44,256 nucleotides of DNA from CAZYAK01 sp964645935 (GTDB lineage: Bacteria > Patescibacteriota > Gracilibacteria > Peribacterales > Peribacteraceae): assembly GCA_964645935.1 (NCBI GenBank), contig CAZYAK010000005.1:1-44256 (forward strand), given 5' to 3'. A program made the position numbers and the translations under genes. Positions 29,293 to 39,200 of this stretch are shown here, in pieces (position 1 is the first letter of the stretch; each line of letters opens with the position of its first letter). Below the pieces are notes generated by a model. It searched no databases. It was not told where the DNA came from and saw only the letters and a list, made by a program, of their open reading frames with translations.

Positions 29293-31928
29293 ATGGCGTG
29301 CACCCGCCTCCTCTCCTCCCTCGTGACGGGCCTCCTGGTCCTCGTGGGTTCCGCGGGCATCCAGATGCCCGGGTTCACGCCGATCGCGCACGCGCAGGCT
29401 GTCAACGGCCTCATCGTGTTCAAGAGCGCCCCGGAAACCGTCAACGCGGGCAGCAAGATCCAGTTCTCCGTGACGGTGCGCAACGCCTCGGGCCGCCGCA
29501 TGACGGACCTTGCGCTCGGCGACCCCATCGACCAGTTTACCAACCAGCTCACGTTTCTTCCGAACGAGAGCGACTCACGCACACACCCGGATGTCCGTTG
29601 CACTAAGAGCGGCGGCGATCCCATCTGGTGCACGCCCATTAGCCTCGATGACGGCGGTGTAGCCATTTACACGCTCACGTTCCAGGTATCTTCTGGCATC
29701 GCCTGTGGCACGGTTATTTCCAATGCGGCCGACGTGCACGTGGGGGGAAACGCCAATTTTACCAATTGGACCAATACGACGCGCACCACGGTGGACTGCA
29801 CCACGAACCAGGTGGACCTCGCCATGATGAAGACGGGTCCCTCTACAGTGGAGCAGGGCCGCACGGTGTTGTATTCGCTGTGGGCAGTTCACGTCTCGGG
29901 TGTCACCGCGCACAACATTCTCGTTCGCGATCCCATCCCCTCCGGACTGATCTTTAGCCCGGCCAACAGCTCGCCCGCCTGCCGCCAGGAGGGTCCGAAC
30001 GTCGAGTGTACTGCTGGCTCCCTCACGCACGCCGAGGATAAGCGTGGCTTCGACATCGCCTTTACGGTGCCCACGACGGTGCCGTGCAACTCCACCATCA
30101 GCAACATCGCCACGGTCACGGCCACGCAGCCGGATCCGAATCCCACGAACAATACGCAGAACCCCGCAGTGCTCACCACAGTGACCTGTTCGCAGCCCAC
30201 GACCTCGGATCTCTCCATCCAGAAAGCCGGCCCCTCGTCCGTGACACGCGGCAGCAACCTCACCTACACGCTCACCGTCTCGAACGCCGGCCCCGCCATC
30301 GCCTCACAGGTGTCCGTGCGCGACGTCGTCCCCGCGGGCCTCACCTACGTGCAGTCTGGTTCCAGCTCGGAGTGCTCCCTCAACGGCTCGGAGGTCCGTT
30401 GCTCGGGCTTCAGCATCGGCGTCAACCAGACCAAATCACTCACCCTCGTCTTCTCGTCTGCTGCCTCGACCGGCTCCTGCTCCAACGGGACGGTGGCCAA
30501 CACGGCCTCGGTAGAGCATGGCGTGGGTGCCAACGTCACGGATCCCTCCACGGCCAACAACACCAGCAACGCCATCCACACCGTCTTGGAGTGTGGAACG
30601 CAGACCTCGGATCTCTCCATCCAGAAAGCCGGCCCCTCGTCCGTGACACGCGGCAGCNNNNNNNNNNNNNNNNNNNNNNNNNNNNNNNNNNNNNNNNNNN
30701 NNNNNNNNNNNNNNNNNNNNNNNNNNNNNNNNNNNNNNNNNNNNNNNNNNNNNNNNNCACGGCCAACAACACCAGCAACGCCATCCACACCGTCTTGGAG
30801 TGTGGAACGCAGTCTACGGACCTCTCGATCACCAAGGCTGCTCCCACGTCAGTCAACCAGGGGCAGAACCTCACGTACGTCGTGACGGTCCGCAACAACG
30901 GCACCGTGCCCGCTCACAACGTGGTGGTGACCGACGCGTTCCCCTCCCCGCTCTCCTTCGACTACAACTCGCGCGATTCGCTCTGCAACGTCTCCGGCAA
31001 CACCGTGACCTGCCAGAACTTCTCGCTCAATGCTGGCGAAATTCGCGTCTTCACCCTCAATTTCACTACGCCCTCGGCTTCCGCTAGCTGCTTTACGCAA
31101 ACCCTCTCAAACACCGCGTCCGTCACGAGCTCCTCACAGGACACGAACACCGGCAACAACACGAGCGGCACCGTGACCACGACGCTCTCCTGCTCCAACG
31201 TGAACCCGGCGTTTACCATCTCGATCACGGACAACAAGACCATCGCCGCACCGGGAGAGTTGCTCACCTACATCATCTCCATTCGTAACACGTCCAACTC
31301 ACACGCCTCCAACGTGTCGGTGATCGATGTGCTGCCCTCGCAACTCACGTTCGTCTCCGCCTCCGACGGCGGATACCTGAACGGACAGACTGTCACGTGG
31401 AACAACCTCTCCATCAACGCCAATAGCGAGAAGCTCCTCACCGTCGAGGCTCGCGTGTCCTCGTCCATCACGGCTTCCACCGTCATCACCAACCCCGCTA
31501 CGGTGAACGGATCCGCCTCTGCATCGGATTCCACGGCCATCGTCTACAACGTTGTGAGCACCGGCACGCAGGTGGCCTCGAACACGAACTCGCAGACGGC
31601 CACGCAGGTCAACGACGCCACTACCAACACCACCGTGATCGGCGATGACAACGAGGTTTCGGTCACCACGGTCCAGACGAACCAGAACTTCCAGGTGCAG
31701 ACCGTCGACCAGAACATCGAGCAGATCCAGTATCTCCCGGTGACGGGTATCGAGAACCTCGGCTTTACCGCTGCTCTCGAGGACACCCGTGCCCATCTCA
31801 CCCGCGCCAAGAAGGCCGCCGTCCCCGCGACTTCGGCCGACGCCTCGCTCCCGCTGAACGCCTGGGGCGCCCTGAGTGTCGCGGGCGTAGGTATCGGTGC
31901 AGTATTCGGCCGCCGCTACTTCCTCTGA
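29293..31928 (+). CDS. DUF11 repeat surface protein 1 (about 942 aa), broken by an assembly gap
   Basis: A signal peptide (first ~35 residues, ending IAHAQA) is followed by a domain 29404-29800, a domain starting LAMMKTGPS (29805-30190), then DUF11 repeats at 30202, 30604 (cut by 100 N at 30658-30757), 30815 and 31205. A Asn/Gln/Thr-rich segment (31560-31725) precedes LPVTG, a linker, a membrane helix and the final GRRYFL. The reading frame appears to shift across the gap only because 100 N is a placeholder. The repeat period of 402 nt predicts a true gap of 293 nt, which restores the frame and gives 942 aa. Cysteines occur in pairs within repeats. Probably a wall- or membrane-anchored adhesin or stalk. 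Confidence 0.88.
30658..30757. other. 100-N scaffold gap inside a tandem repeat
   Basis: The bases before the gap match 30204-30255 and those after it match 30549-30601, so the gap lies inside a second copy of the 402-nt repeat. If that copy is exact, the missing sequence is 293 nt, or 293 plus multiples of 402. Confidence 0.85.
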
Positions 31929-31941
31929 AAACCCACCTCCT

Positions 31942-31972
31942 CACAGGCCCCGCGCGTACCGCGGGGCCTGTG
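31942..31972 (+). terminator. 13-bp hairpin after DUF11 gene 1
   Basis: CACAGGCCCCGCG pairs with CGCGGGGCCTGTG around the loop CGTAC, 14 nt past the stop. No T-tract. The remaining 190 bp up to the next promoter holds nothing coding. Confidence 0.75.
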
Positions 31973-32161
31973 GTGTATCTGCCGGAGGCCTGCGCTCTCC
32001 TGGCCCACCCGTCCTCGAAGATACCCAGCACACCTTAGCGGAATCGCTTCTGGAAGCCGATTTAGGCCTCTCTAGAGGATGTATCCGTCACGGACGACGT
32101 CTCGGTCGCGAAGAGCGAGGCCCTCTTGCTGGAGCCGGCGAATTGCGTATGTAAGAGCAAG

Positions 32162-32189
32162 TTGACATTGTAACTTAATATACTACCAT
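32162..32189 (+). promoter_or_regulatory. consensus promoter TTGACA-N16-TACCAT of the second DUF11 gene
   Basis: The -35 box is perfect, the spacer is 16 nt. The predicted start near 32196 is the first base of the hairpin at 32196-32214. Confidence 0.85.
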
Positions 32190-32195
32190 GTCCTA

Positions 32196-32214
32196 CTTTA
32201 CTGGACAAGTAAAG
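32196..32214 (+). promoter_or_regulatory. 5'-terminal mRNA hairpin CTTTACT/AGTAAAG
   Basis: A 7-bp stem with a 5-nt loop (GGACA) placed at the very start of the predicted transcript. A stem at the 5' end commonly protects mRNA from decay. The ATG follows at 32250 behind TCTCTTCCCCTCCTTATC. Confidence 0.6.
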
Positions 32215-32249
32215 GGCGCTGTTCCGCGCTGTCTCTTCCCCTCCTTATC

Positions 32250-35200
32250 ATGTTTTCACGCCTGAGGCTCCCTGTCGCCGCTCTCGTGCTCACAATGCTC
32301 GTGGGTACGCAGCTGCCGACCTTCTCTGCCATCGTGGCGCCCAAGATCGACGCCCAGGCAGCCACACCATCCCTGTCGGTGACGATGAGCGACCCAGTCG
32401 GCACCCCGCAGCCTGACGGCATCCTGCGCTACAACGTGCGGTTTACCAACAGCACCAGCGTCGTTGCGCGCAACGTCCGCTTCGGCGGACAGGACCCCGT
32501 CAATCCAGCGGCTGGGTACAAGATCTCCGAGAGCCTGATCCACGCCGCCACGGGTTTCCCCAACTGCACCTTCGCTACGGCCCCCGGTGCCGCGGGATAT
32601 CGCATTCTCTCGTGTGGACCACTGGAGAAGATCGATCCCGGGCAGTCCTACGAGTTCATCATCCAGATGAACACCAAGGCCACTACACCCTGCGGTGAGG
32701 TGATCTCCCTCGCCCTCGACGTCATTGCTGACGGCTTCGCCGGCACGTGGAGCCGCATCGTCCAGACCCCCATCTCCTGCGGCGCTACTGCCACGGACGT
32801 GAGCGTTACCAAGACTGGCCCCGCAACCATCATCCGCCCCTCGCAGGACGGCCAGACGGCCACGATCGTGTACACCATCACGGCACACAACTCGGGCACC
32901 ACGGAGGCCCAGAACGTCGTGGTGTCGGATCCCATCCCCTCCGGCCTCACGCTCAACGCCGCCGGTACCACAGCCGGCTACGCGCTCGTAAACGGTGTGC
33001 TCTCGTGGACTCTCGGTAGCATCGCGGCTGGGCAGTCCAAGAGCGTCACGGTTTCGTTCTCCGTGCCCTATCTCGCTGCCTGCACCCAGACAGTTGTCGT
33101 GCAGAACACGGCTACGGTGACGGCCAGTAACGACTCCACGCCCAACAACAACTCCAGCCAGACCGTTTCCACGTCGCTCCAGTGTCCCACGCCCACCACG
33201 GCTGACCTCTCCGTCACCAAGACCACGTCGCAGACCACGGTAACCCGCGGTGGCACGCTCTCGTACGCCATTACGGCCTCCAACGCCGGCCCTGCCCGCG
33301 CTACGGGCGTCGTGGTCCGCGACCTCGTCCCTGCCGGCCTTACCTACAACCCCGGTGCCTCCGACGCGGCCTGTTCGCTCGTCGGTACCGAGGTAAAATG
33401 TATGAACTTCGACCTGGAGGCAGGACAGAACCGCACCTTCACGGTCTCCTTCACGGTGCCCACTGTGCAAGAAGCCTGCGTGCAGACCACGGTCCAGAAC
33501 ACCGCCAGCATTTTCTTCGGGGCCGCTGGCGGCGTGACCGATCCCAACGCGAACAACAACCAGAGCCAGACCGTTACCACCACGGTGCTCTGCAACAGCC
33601 AGACGGCCATCACGGTGGTGAAGTCTGATGGTCGCACGTCAGTACAGCCGGGTGAGACGCTGACGTACACCATCACGCTCACCAACTCCTCGACCAGTTC
33701 CGCTGCGGGATTCACCGTTTCGGATGTGCTGCCCGCCTCCGTTACGTTTGTCTCTGCCTCGGATGGCGGCTACCTCAGCGGTCAGACGGTGTTTTGGTCT
33801 AATCTGAGCCTCGCGGCCGCTGCCACGCGCACACTCACGCTGCAGGCGCGTGTGAACGACAACGCCGTCTCTGGCACGGTCATCTCCAACACGGCCACCG
33901 TGAGCGTAGGAGTGACGGGCACCGGCACGGACACCACCACGGTGACCACGACCACTCAGAACCAACTCACCTTCGCCAAGACCGATAACCGCACCACCGT
34001 GCAGGCCGGCGAAACACTCAGCTACCAGCTCACGATCACCAACAACTCGGCCACCGCCGCGAGCAACGTGATCGTCAACGACCTTGTCCCCCAGAACCTC
34101 ACCTTCATCTCGGCCTCTGACGGTGGCTACCTCAACGGTCAGACTGTCACGTGGATCGGCCTCTCGGTTCCCGCTTTCGGCTCCAAGACCCTCACGATGC
34201 AGGCGCGCGTGTCCACCGGTGTCTCCAACGGCACGGTGATCACGAACACGGCTTCCATTAGCGGTACCAACATCACCGCCACGGATACCACCACGGTGAC
34301 CACGACCACTCAAAACCAACTCACCTTCGCCAAGACCGATAACCGCACCACCGTGCAGCCGGGCGAGACGCTCACCTACACCATTTCCATCGCCAACTCG
34401 ACCTCACTCGGCGTCACGGGCGTCAACGTCACGGATGTGCTCCCGGGCATCCTGTCGTATCTCTCTTCCTCAGACGGTGGCTCCGTCAACGGCCAGGCCG
34501 TCACTTGGACCAACCTCACAGTGAACGCCAACTCCACCCGCACGCTGACGCTGACGGCCTTCGTGTCGTCCTCTGCGGCCAACGGCACGCTCATCTCCAA
34601 CACCGCCACCGCTACGGGCGGAGCCACGGGCGGAGCCACGGACACCACCACGGTGACCACGACCACTCAGAACCAACTCACCTTCGCCAAGACCGATAAC
34701 CGCACCACCGTGCAGGCCGGCGAAACACTCAGCTACCAGCTCACGATCACCAACAACTCGGCCACCGCCGCGAGCAACGTGATCGTCAACGACCTTGTCC
34801 CCCAGAACCTCACCTTCATCTCGGCCTCTGACGGTGGCTACCTCAACGGTCAGACTGTCACGTGGATCGGCCTCTCGGTTCCCGCTTTCGGCTCCAAGAC
34901 CCTCACGATGCAGGCGCGCGTGTCCACCGGTGTCTCCAACGGCACGGTGATCACGAACACGGCTTCCATTAGCGGTACCAACATCACCGCCACGGATACC
35001 ACCTCCATCCAGTCGTCCTCCACGGGCACCATCCGCATCGAGACCTCGGATTCCCCAGATCCAGTGCGCCCCTGCGGCACACTTACCTATACGATCCGCC
35101 TCACCAACGACTCATCGTTCCAACAGACGGTCACCGCCACGCAGATCCTGCCCCGCGACGCGGATTACGAGTCCTCGTCCGACGGCGGCTCGCACTCAAA

Positions 35201-36017
35201 CGGCACTGTGACCTGGACCAACCTTACGGTGAACGCCAACTCCACCCGCGTCCTCACGGTTACCGTGGAGGTGGATTGCGACGCCGATGACGGCGACACA
35301 CTGCGCACTACTGTCTACGTGGGCAGCATCACCGACGACGAGTCCACGCGCGTACGCGACGATGACGACGATGACCGCGAGCAGTGCCGCGACGGTCTCG
35401 ACAACGACAACGACGGCGCCATCGACTACCCCAACGACAGTGGTTGCTCCTCGTCCACGGATGACACAGAGATCGGCGGCACCACAGGCAGTGCGCTTGT
35501 CACCGTTCAGAAGTACGCCGATCGCACCGAAGCGCACCCCGGCGAGCAGCTCTCCTACACCGTCACCGTCCGCAACGTCTCGGGTGTCACCGCTCAAACG
35601 CTGACGGTGGAAGACACCTTTCCGTCCACGCTGACCATCACCGATCCGGGCACGGGCATCGCATACGGCAGCTCGCTCCGCTGGCAGATTGCTTCTCTTT
35701 CGCCAAACGAGGTCCGCACGTTCACGTACCGCGCGACGCTCTCCTCTACGCTCACGCAGGGCTTCGTCGTGCAAAACACCGTCCGCGTGACGGGATCGAA
35801 CCTCGGCACCCCCGGCAACGCCGCGGCCACCGTCCAGATCGTTCAGGTGCTGCCGACGACGGGTCTCAGCGACTTCACCGGCCCTCTGGAGAACACGCGC
35901 CGCTTCCTCTCCCCCATCGGCGGCAAGAGCTCGGCCATCCCGGCCATCCTTTGGTCCTCCGTGGCGCTTATGGGTATCGCAGCGGGTGCACGCGTTGGAC
36001 GCAGATATTTCCTCTGA
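32250..36017 (+). CDS. DUF11 repeat surface protein 2 (1255 aa)
   Basis: A signal peptide (ending near IDAQA) is followed by an N-terminal domain shared with protein 3 (FGGQDPVNPAAGYKISES) and about eight DUF11 repeats (from 32790 to 35350). Two repeats are identical at the DNA level (see 33929-34294). Then comes a calcium-loop-like segment CRDGLDNDNDGAIDYPNDSG (35384-35443), a last repeat, LPTTG, a GPLENTRRFL linker, a membrane helix and the terminal GRRYFL. Early repeats have Cys pairs; later ones lack them. Exported and anchored by its C-terminus; role in attachment or cell-surface layer is inferred. Confidence 0.92.
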   Translation: MFSRLRLPVAALVLTMLVGTQLPTFSAIVAPKIDAQAATPSLSVTMSDPVGTPQPDGILRYNVRFTNSTSVVARNVRFGGQDPVNPAAGYKISESLIHAATGFPNCTFATAPGAAGYRILSCGPLEKIDPGQSYEFIIQMNTKATTPCGEVISLALDVIADGFAGTWSRIVQTPISCGATATDVSVTKTGPATIIRPSQDGQTATIVYTITAHNSGTTEAQNVVVSDPIPSGLTLNAAGTTAGYALVNGVLSWTLGSIAAGQSKSVTVSFSVPYLAACTQTVVVQNTATVTASNDSTPNNNSSQTVSTSLQCPTPTTADLSVTKTTSQTTVTRGGTLSYAITASNAGPARATGVVVRDLVPAGLTYNPGASDAACSLVGTEVKCMNFDLEAGQNRTFTVSFTVPTVQEACVQTTVQNTASIFFGAAGGVTDPNANNNQSQTVTTTVLCNSQTAITVVKSDGRTSVQPGETLTYTITLTNSSTSSAAGFTVSDVLPASVTFVSASDGGYLSGQTVFWSNLSLAAAATRTLTLQARVNDNAVSGTVISNTATVSVGVTGTGTDTTTVTTTTQNQLTFAKTDNRTTVQAGETLSYQLTITNNSATAASNVIVNDLVPQNLTFISASDGGYLNGQTVTWIGLSVPAFGSKTLTMQARVSTGVSNGTVITNTASISGTNITATDTTTVTTTTQNQLTFAKTDNRTTVQPGETLTYTISIANSTSLGVTGVNVTDVLPGILSYLSSSDGGSVNGQAVTWTNLTVNANSTRTLTLTAFVSSSAANGTLISNTATATGGATGGATDTTTVTTTTQNQLTFAKTDNRTTVQAGETLSYQLTITNNSATAASNVIVNDLVPQNLTFISASDGGYLNGQTVTWIGLSVPAFGSKTLTMQARVSTGVSNGTVITNTASISGTNITATDTTSIQSSSTGTIRIETSDSPDPVRPCGTLTYTIRLTNDSSFQQTVTATQILPRDADYESSSDGGSHSNGTVTWTNLTVNANSTRVLTVTVEVDCDADDGDTLRTTVYVGSITDDESTRVRDDDDDDREQCRDGLDNDNDGAIDYPNDSGCSSSTDDTEIGGTTGSALVTVQKYADRTEAHPGEQLSYTVTVRNVSGVTAQTLTVEDTFPSTLTITDPGTGIAYGSSLRWQIASLSPNEVRTFTYRATLSSTLTQGFVVQNTVRVTGSNLGTPGNAAATVQIVQVLPTTGLSDFTGPLENTRRFLSPIGGKSSAIPAILWSSVALMGIAAGARVGRRYFL
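33929..34294 (+). repeat. perfect long repeat inside DUF11 gene 2, copy 1
   Basis: This block recurs at about 34640-35005, offset by 711 nt (237 codons). I compared the two line by line and found no mismatch over about 365 nt. It encodes one whole DUF11 repeat. The lack of any synonymous change indicates very recent duplication or ongoing gene conversion. Confidence 0.9.
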
Positions 36018-36040
36018 ACCTCCTCCGAACATCGATCGAA

Positions 36041-36060
36041 ACGGGGCCTTCGGGCCCCGT
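36041..36060 (+). terminator. 8-bp UUCG-loop hairpin after DUF11 gene 2
   Basis: ACGGGGCC-TTCG-GGCCCCGT lies 23 nt past the stop. No T-tract follows. Confidence 0.7.
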
Positions 36061-36104
36061 GTTCGTACCTGTCGACCGCTCTCGACGACAACGCAACGGC
36101 GACT

Positions 36105-36182
36105 TTTTGTATTCTACAAAACAGCCCTTAGGGATGGTCACATGCCCTTGTGCGTGAAATGGCTTCAATATGTCATAATGAC
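36105..36182. promoter_or_regulatory. two palindromes upstream of DUF11 gene 3
   Basis: TTTTGTA-TTC-TACAAAA (36105-36121) and GTCAT-A-ATGAC (36172-36182) lie in an A+T-rich stretch upstream of the promoter. The second ends 16 nt before the -35 box. They are possible operator sites; no regulator can be named. Confidence 0.4.
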
Positions 36183-36198
36183 CGAATGTGCAGACGAG

Positions 36199-36228
36199 TT
36201 GACAGGTGTGAAACGCACGTGGTACATA
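36199..36228 (+). promoter_or_regulatory. promoter TTGACA-N18-TACATA of the third DUF11 gene
   Basis: Perfect -35 box with an extended TGG-TACATA -10 box, spacer 18 nt. The leader of about 58 nt contains the hairpin CCGACC-ACGA-GGTCGG (36249-36264) and a C/T-rich tract. Confidence 0.75.
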
Positions 36229-36292
36229 ACCTCCCTTTTTGTTGCTCACCGACCACGAGGTCGGGCCTTCCTCCTCGTTCCCAATCAATACT

Positions 36293-39200
36293 ATGAAGCG
36301 CGTGAGATTCCTGACAGCTGGACTGGTGACCTTGGCCATTGCGGCCTCTCAGGTCCCCTTTTCCTCGTTCAACGTCTGGCAGTCCCTCGCGCCCTCCGCG
36401 GATGCCCAGGCCGCCACACCCGCTTTGTCCATTACGCTGAGTGACCCGGCGGGCGCCCCGCAGCCCGGCGGCATCCTGCGCTACAGCGTGCGGTTCACGA
36501 ACAACACCAGCGTCGTCGCGCGCAACGTTCGCTTCGGCGGACAGGACCCCGTGAACCCGACAGCCGGCTACAAGATCTCCGAGAGTCTGGTCCACACAGC
36601 CACGGGTTTCCCCAACTGCACCTTCGCTACGGCCCCCGGTGCCGCGGGGTATCGCATTCTCTCGTGTGGACCGCTGGAGAAGATCGATCCCGGTCAGTTT
36701 TACGAATTCATCATCCAGTTCAACGTCAAAGACACCGCGCCGTGTGATGAGCTCATTTCGCTCGCTATCGACGTCACCGCAGACGGCTTCGCAGGCACCT
36801 GGAGCCGCATTGCGCAGACGCGCCTTGCCTGTGCCCCCACGGGCGCCGACGTCTCCGTCTCCAAGACCGGACCGGCCACCGTCGTCCGCGGCGGCACGGT
36901 GAGCTACGCGGTCACGGCCCACAACGCCGGCCCCGCCACCGCCACCAACGTCGTCGTCTCCGACGTGATCCCCTCCGGCCTCACGTTCAACGCCGCGGCC
37001 TCCTCCGCAGGCTGTGTGCTTAATGGCAATGGAACATCAGTGCTCTGCAACAACTTCAACCTGAACTCCGGCGAGTCCAAGAGCTTCACGATCGCCTTCA
37101 CCGTCCCGACGATCGCGAACTGCACGACCTCGACCATCCAGAACACGGCCACGGTCTCGTCCTCCTCCACGGACCCCAGCTCCTCCAACAACACGAGCCA
37201 GACCGTCTCCACGACGGCCACGTGCCCCGTCGTTCTGCAACCTGTCCTCTCGGTGCAGAAGACCGGTCCCGCCACCGTGGAGCGCGGCTCCTCCGTGGCG
37301 TACACCGTAACTGTCGCCAACACCGGGGCCGGCGCGGCCCAAAACTTCGTCCTCACGGACGTGGTGCCCGATGCCCTCGTGTACCGCTCTGCGGACAGCA
37401 ATGCCAACAATCCCTCCGTCTGCACGCAGCAGAACGCAGCCGGCACATTCCAGAACGTGGTTTGCGCGCCGATCACGGTACAGCCCGGCCAGACGCTGAG
37501 CTACCGCTTCGCCTTTGACGTTCCGACCACGGTCAGATGCTCCGAGCAGCTCTCGGACCGAGCGGAGTACCATGCCGATAATGTCCTCTCCGCCGTCACG
37601 GGCGTCGTGACGACCACGGTGACGTGTCCCGTCCCGCTGAACGGGTGCATCGACATCATCAAGGAGACGTTCAATGCGCAGGGCAGCCCGATCCCCATCG
37701 GCAACGAGCAGTTCACGTTCCGTCTGGACAACGCGACGCCGAAGCAGAGCGGTCTCGACGGCCGCGTCCGCTTCGACAACGTGTCGCCCGGCTGGCACAC
37801 GGTCAGTGAGGACGCCCGGGCGGGCTGGAGCGTCATTACCGCCAATCCGGCTCAGGTATTGGTGCAGGCCGGTGACAACTGTGCCGTACTCGCCTTTAAA
37901 AACCGTCAGGACACCCCCACGGGCGCCGACGTCTCCGTCTCCAAGACCGGACCGGCCACCGTCGTCCGCGGCGGCACGGTGAGCTACGCGGTCACGGCCC
38001 ACAACGCCGGCCCCGCCACCGCCACCAACGTCGTCGTCTCCGACGTGATCCCCTCCGGCCTCACGTTCAACGCCGCGGCCTCCTCCGCAGGCTGTGTGCT
38101 TAATGGCAATGGAACATCAGTGCTCTGCAACAACTTCAACCTGAACTCCGGCGAGTCCAAGAGCTTCACGATCGCCTTCACCGTCCCGACGATCGCGAAC
38201 TGCACGACCTCGACCATCCAGAACACGGCCACGGTCTCGTCCTCCTCCACGGACCCCAGCTCCTCCAACAACACGAGCCAGACCGTCTCCACGACGGCCA
38301 CGTGCCCCGTGGTGCAGGTGGACAACGGCACGTGCGAGATCATCGGCGACTTTCCGGCCTCCATCCAGGTGAACCAGCCCTTCCAGGTCCGCTTCCGCCT
38401 GACGAACACGGGCACGAACCCGTGGCCCGCCGCCGGCGCCACGCGCGTCACACTCGCCTCCAACAACCCCGCCAACAACACGCGCTGGGGCACCTCGCGC
38501 CTCAACCTCACGAGCGACGTCGCCCCCGGCGGCTCCGTGACCTTCGACGCCACGCTCACGGCGCCCGGCACGGCACAGGACCAGGCCCCGTTCGAGTGGC
38601 AGCTCCTGCGTGAGAACGGCGCCCGCTTCGGCACGGCCTGCGTGCGCACGCTCAGTGTGGTGCCCGGCAACACCTCCGCGGTGACCGTCACCAAGAGCGC
38701 CCCCGCCACCATCCGTCCCGGCGACAAGATCACCTTCGATATCGTCGTCCGCAACACCACCACCCAGACGCTGACGGACGTCCGCATGGGCGACCCGATC
38801 GACTCCTTCACCACGCAGCTTACCTTCCTGCCCAACGAGAGCAGCTCCCGCACGCACCCCGAGGTTCGTTGCACCAAGGCGGCTGGCCAGCCGGTGTGGT
38901 GTGTCAAGGCCGACGGCCTGGGCATCACGCTCGCCCCGGGCGCTCTGGCGATCTACGGCCTGACGTTCCAGGTCCCCGCTAACGCGGCCTGCGGCTCCAC
39001 CATCTCCAACGCCGCGGACATCCACATCGGCGGCGGCGCCGCGAGTAACTGGACCAACACCACGCGGACGGTCGTCGACTGCTCCACGCAGCAGGCCGAC
39101 CTGGCCATGATGAAGACCGGCCCCTCGACCATCGAGCGCGGCCGCGTCCTCCTGTACTCGCTGTGGGCTGTCCATGTCTCGGGCATCACGGCCACCAACA

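Noticed and set aside
30084..31928. A separate second gene starting in another frame across the gap
   Set aside because: The frame change is produced by the 100-N placeholder. Repeat periodicity joins both parts into one gene.
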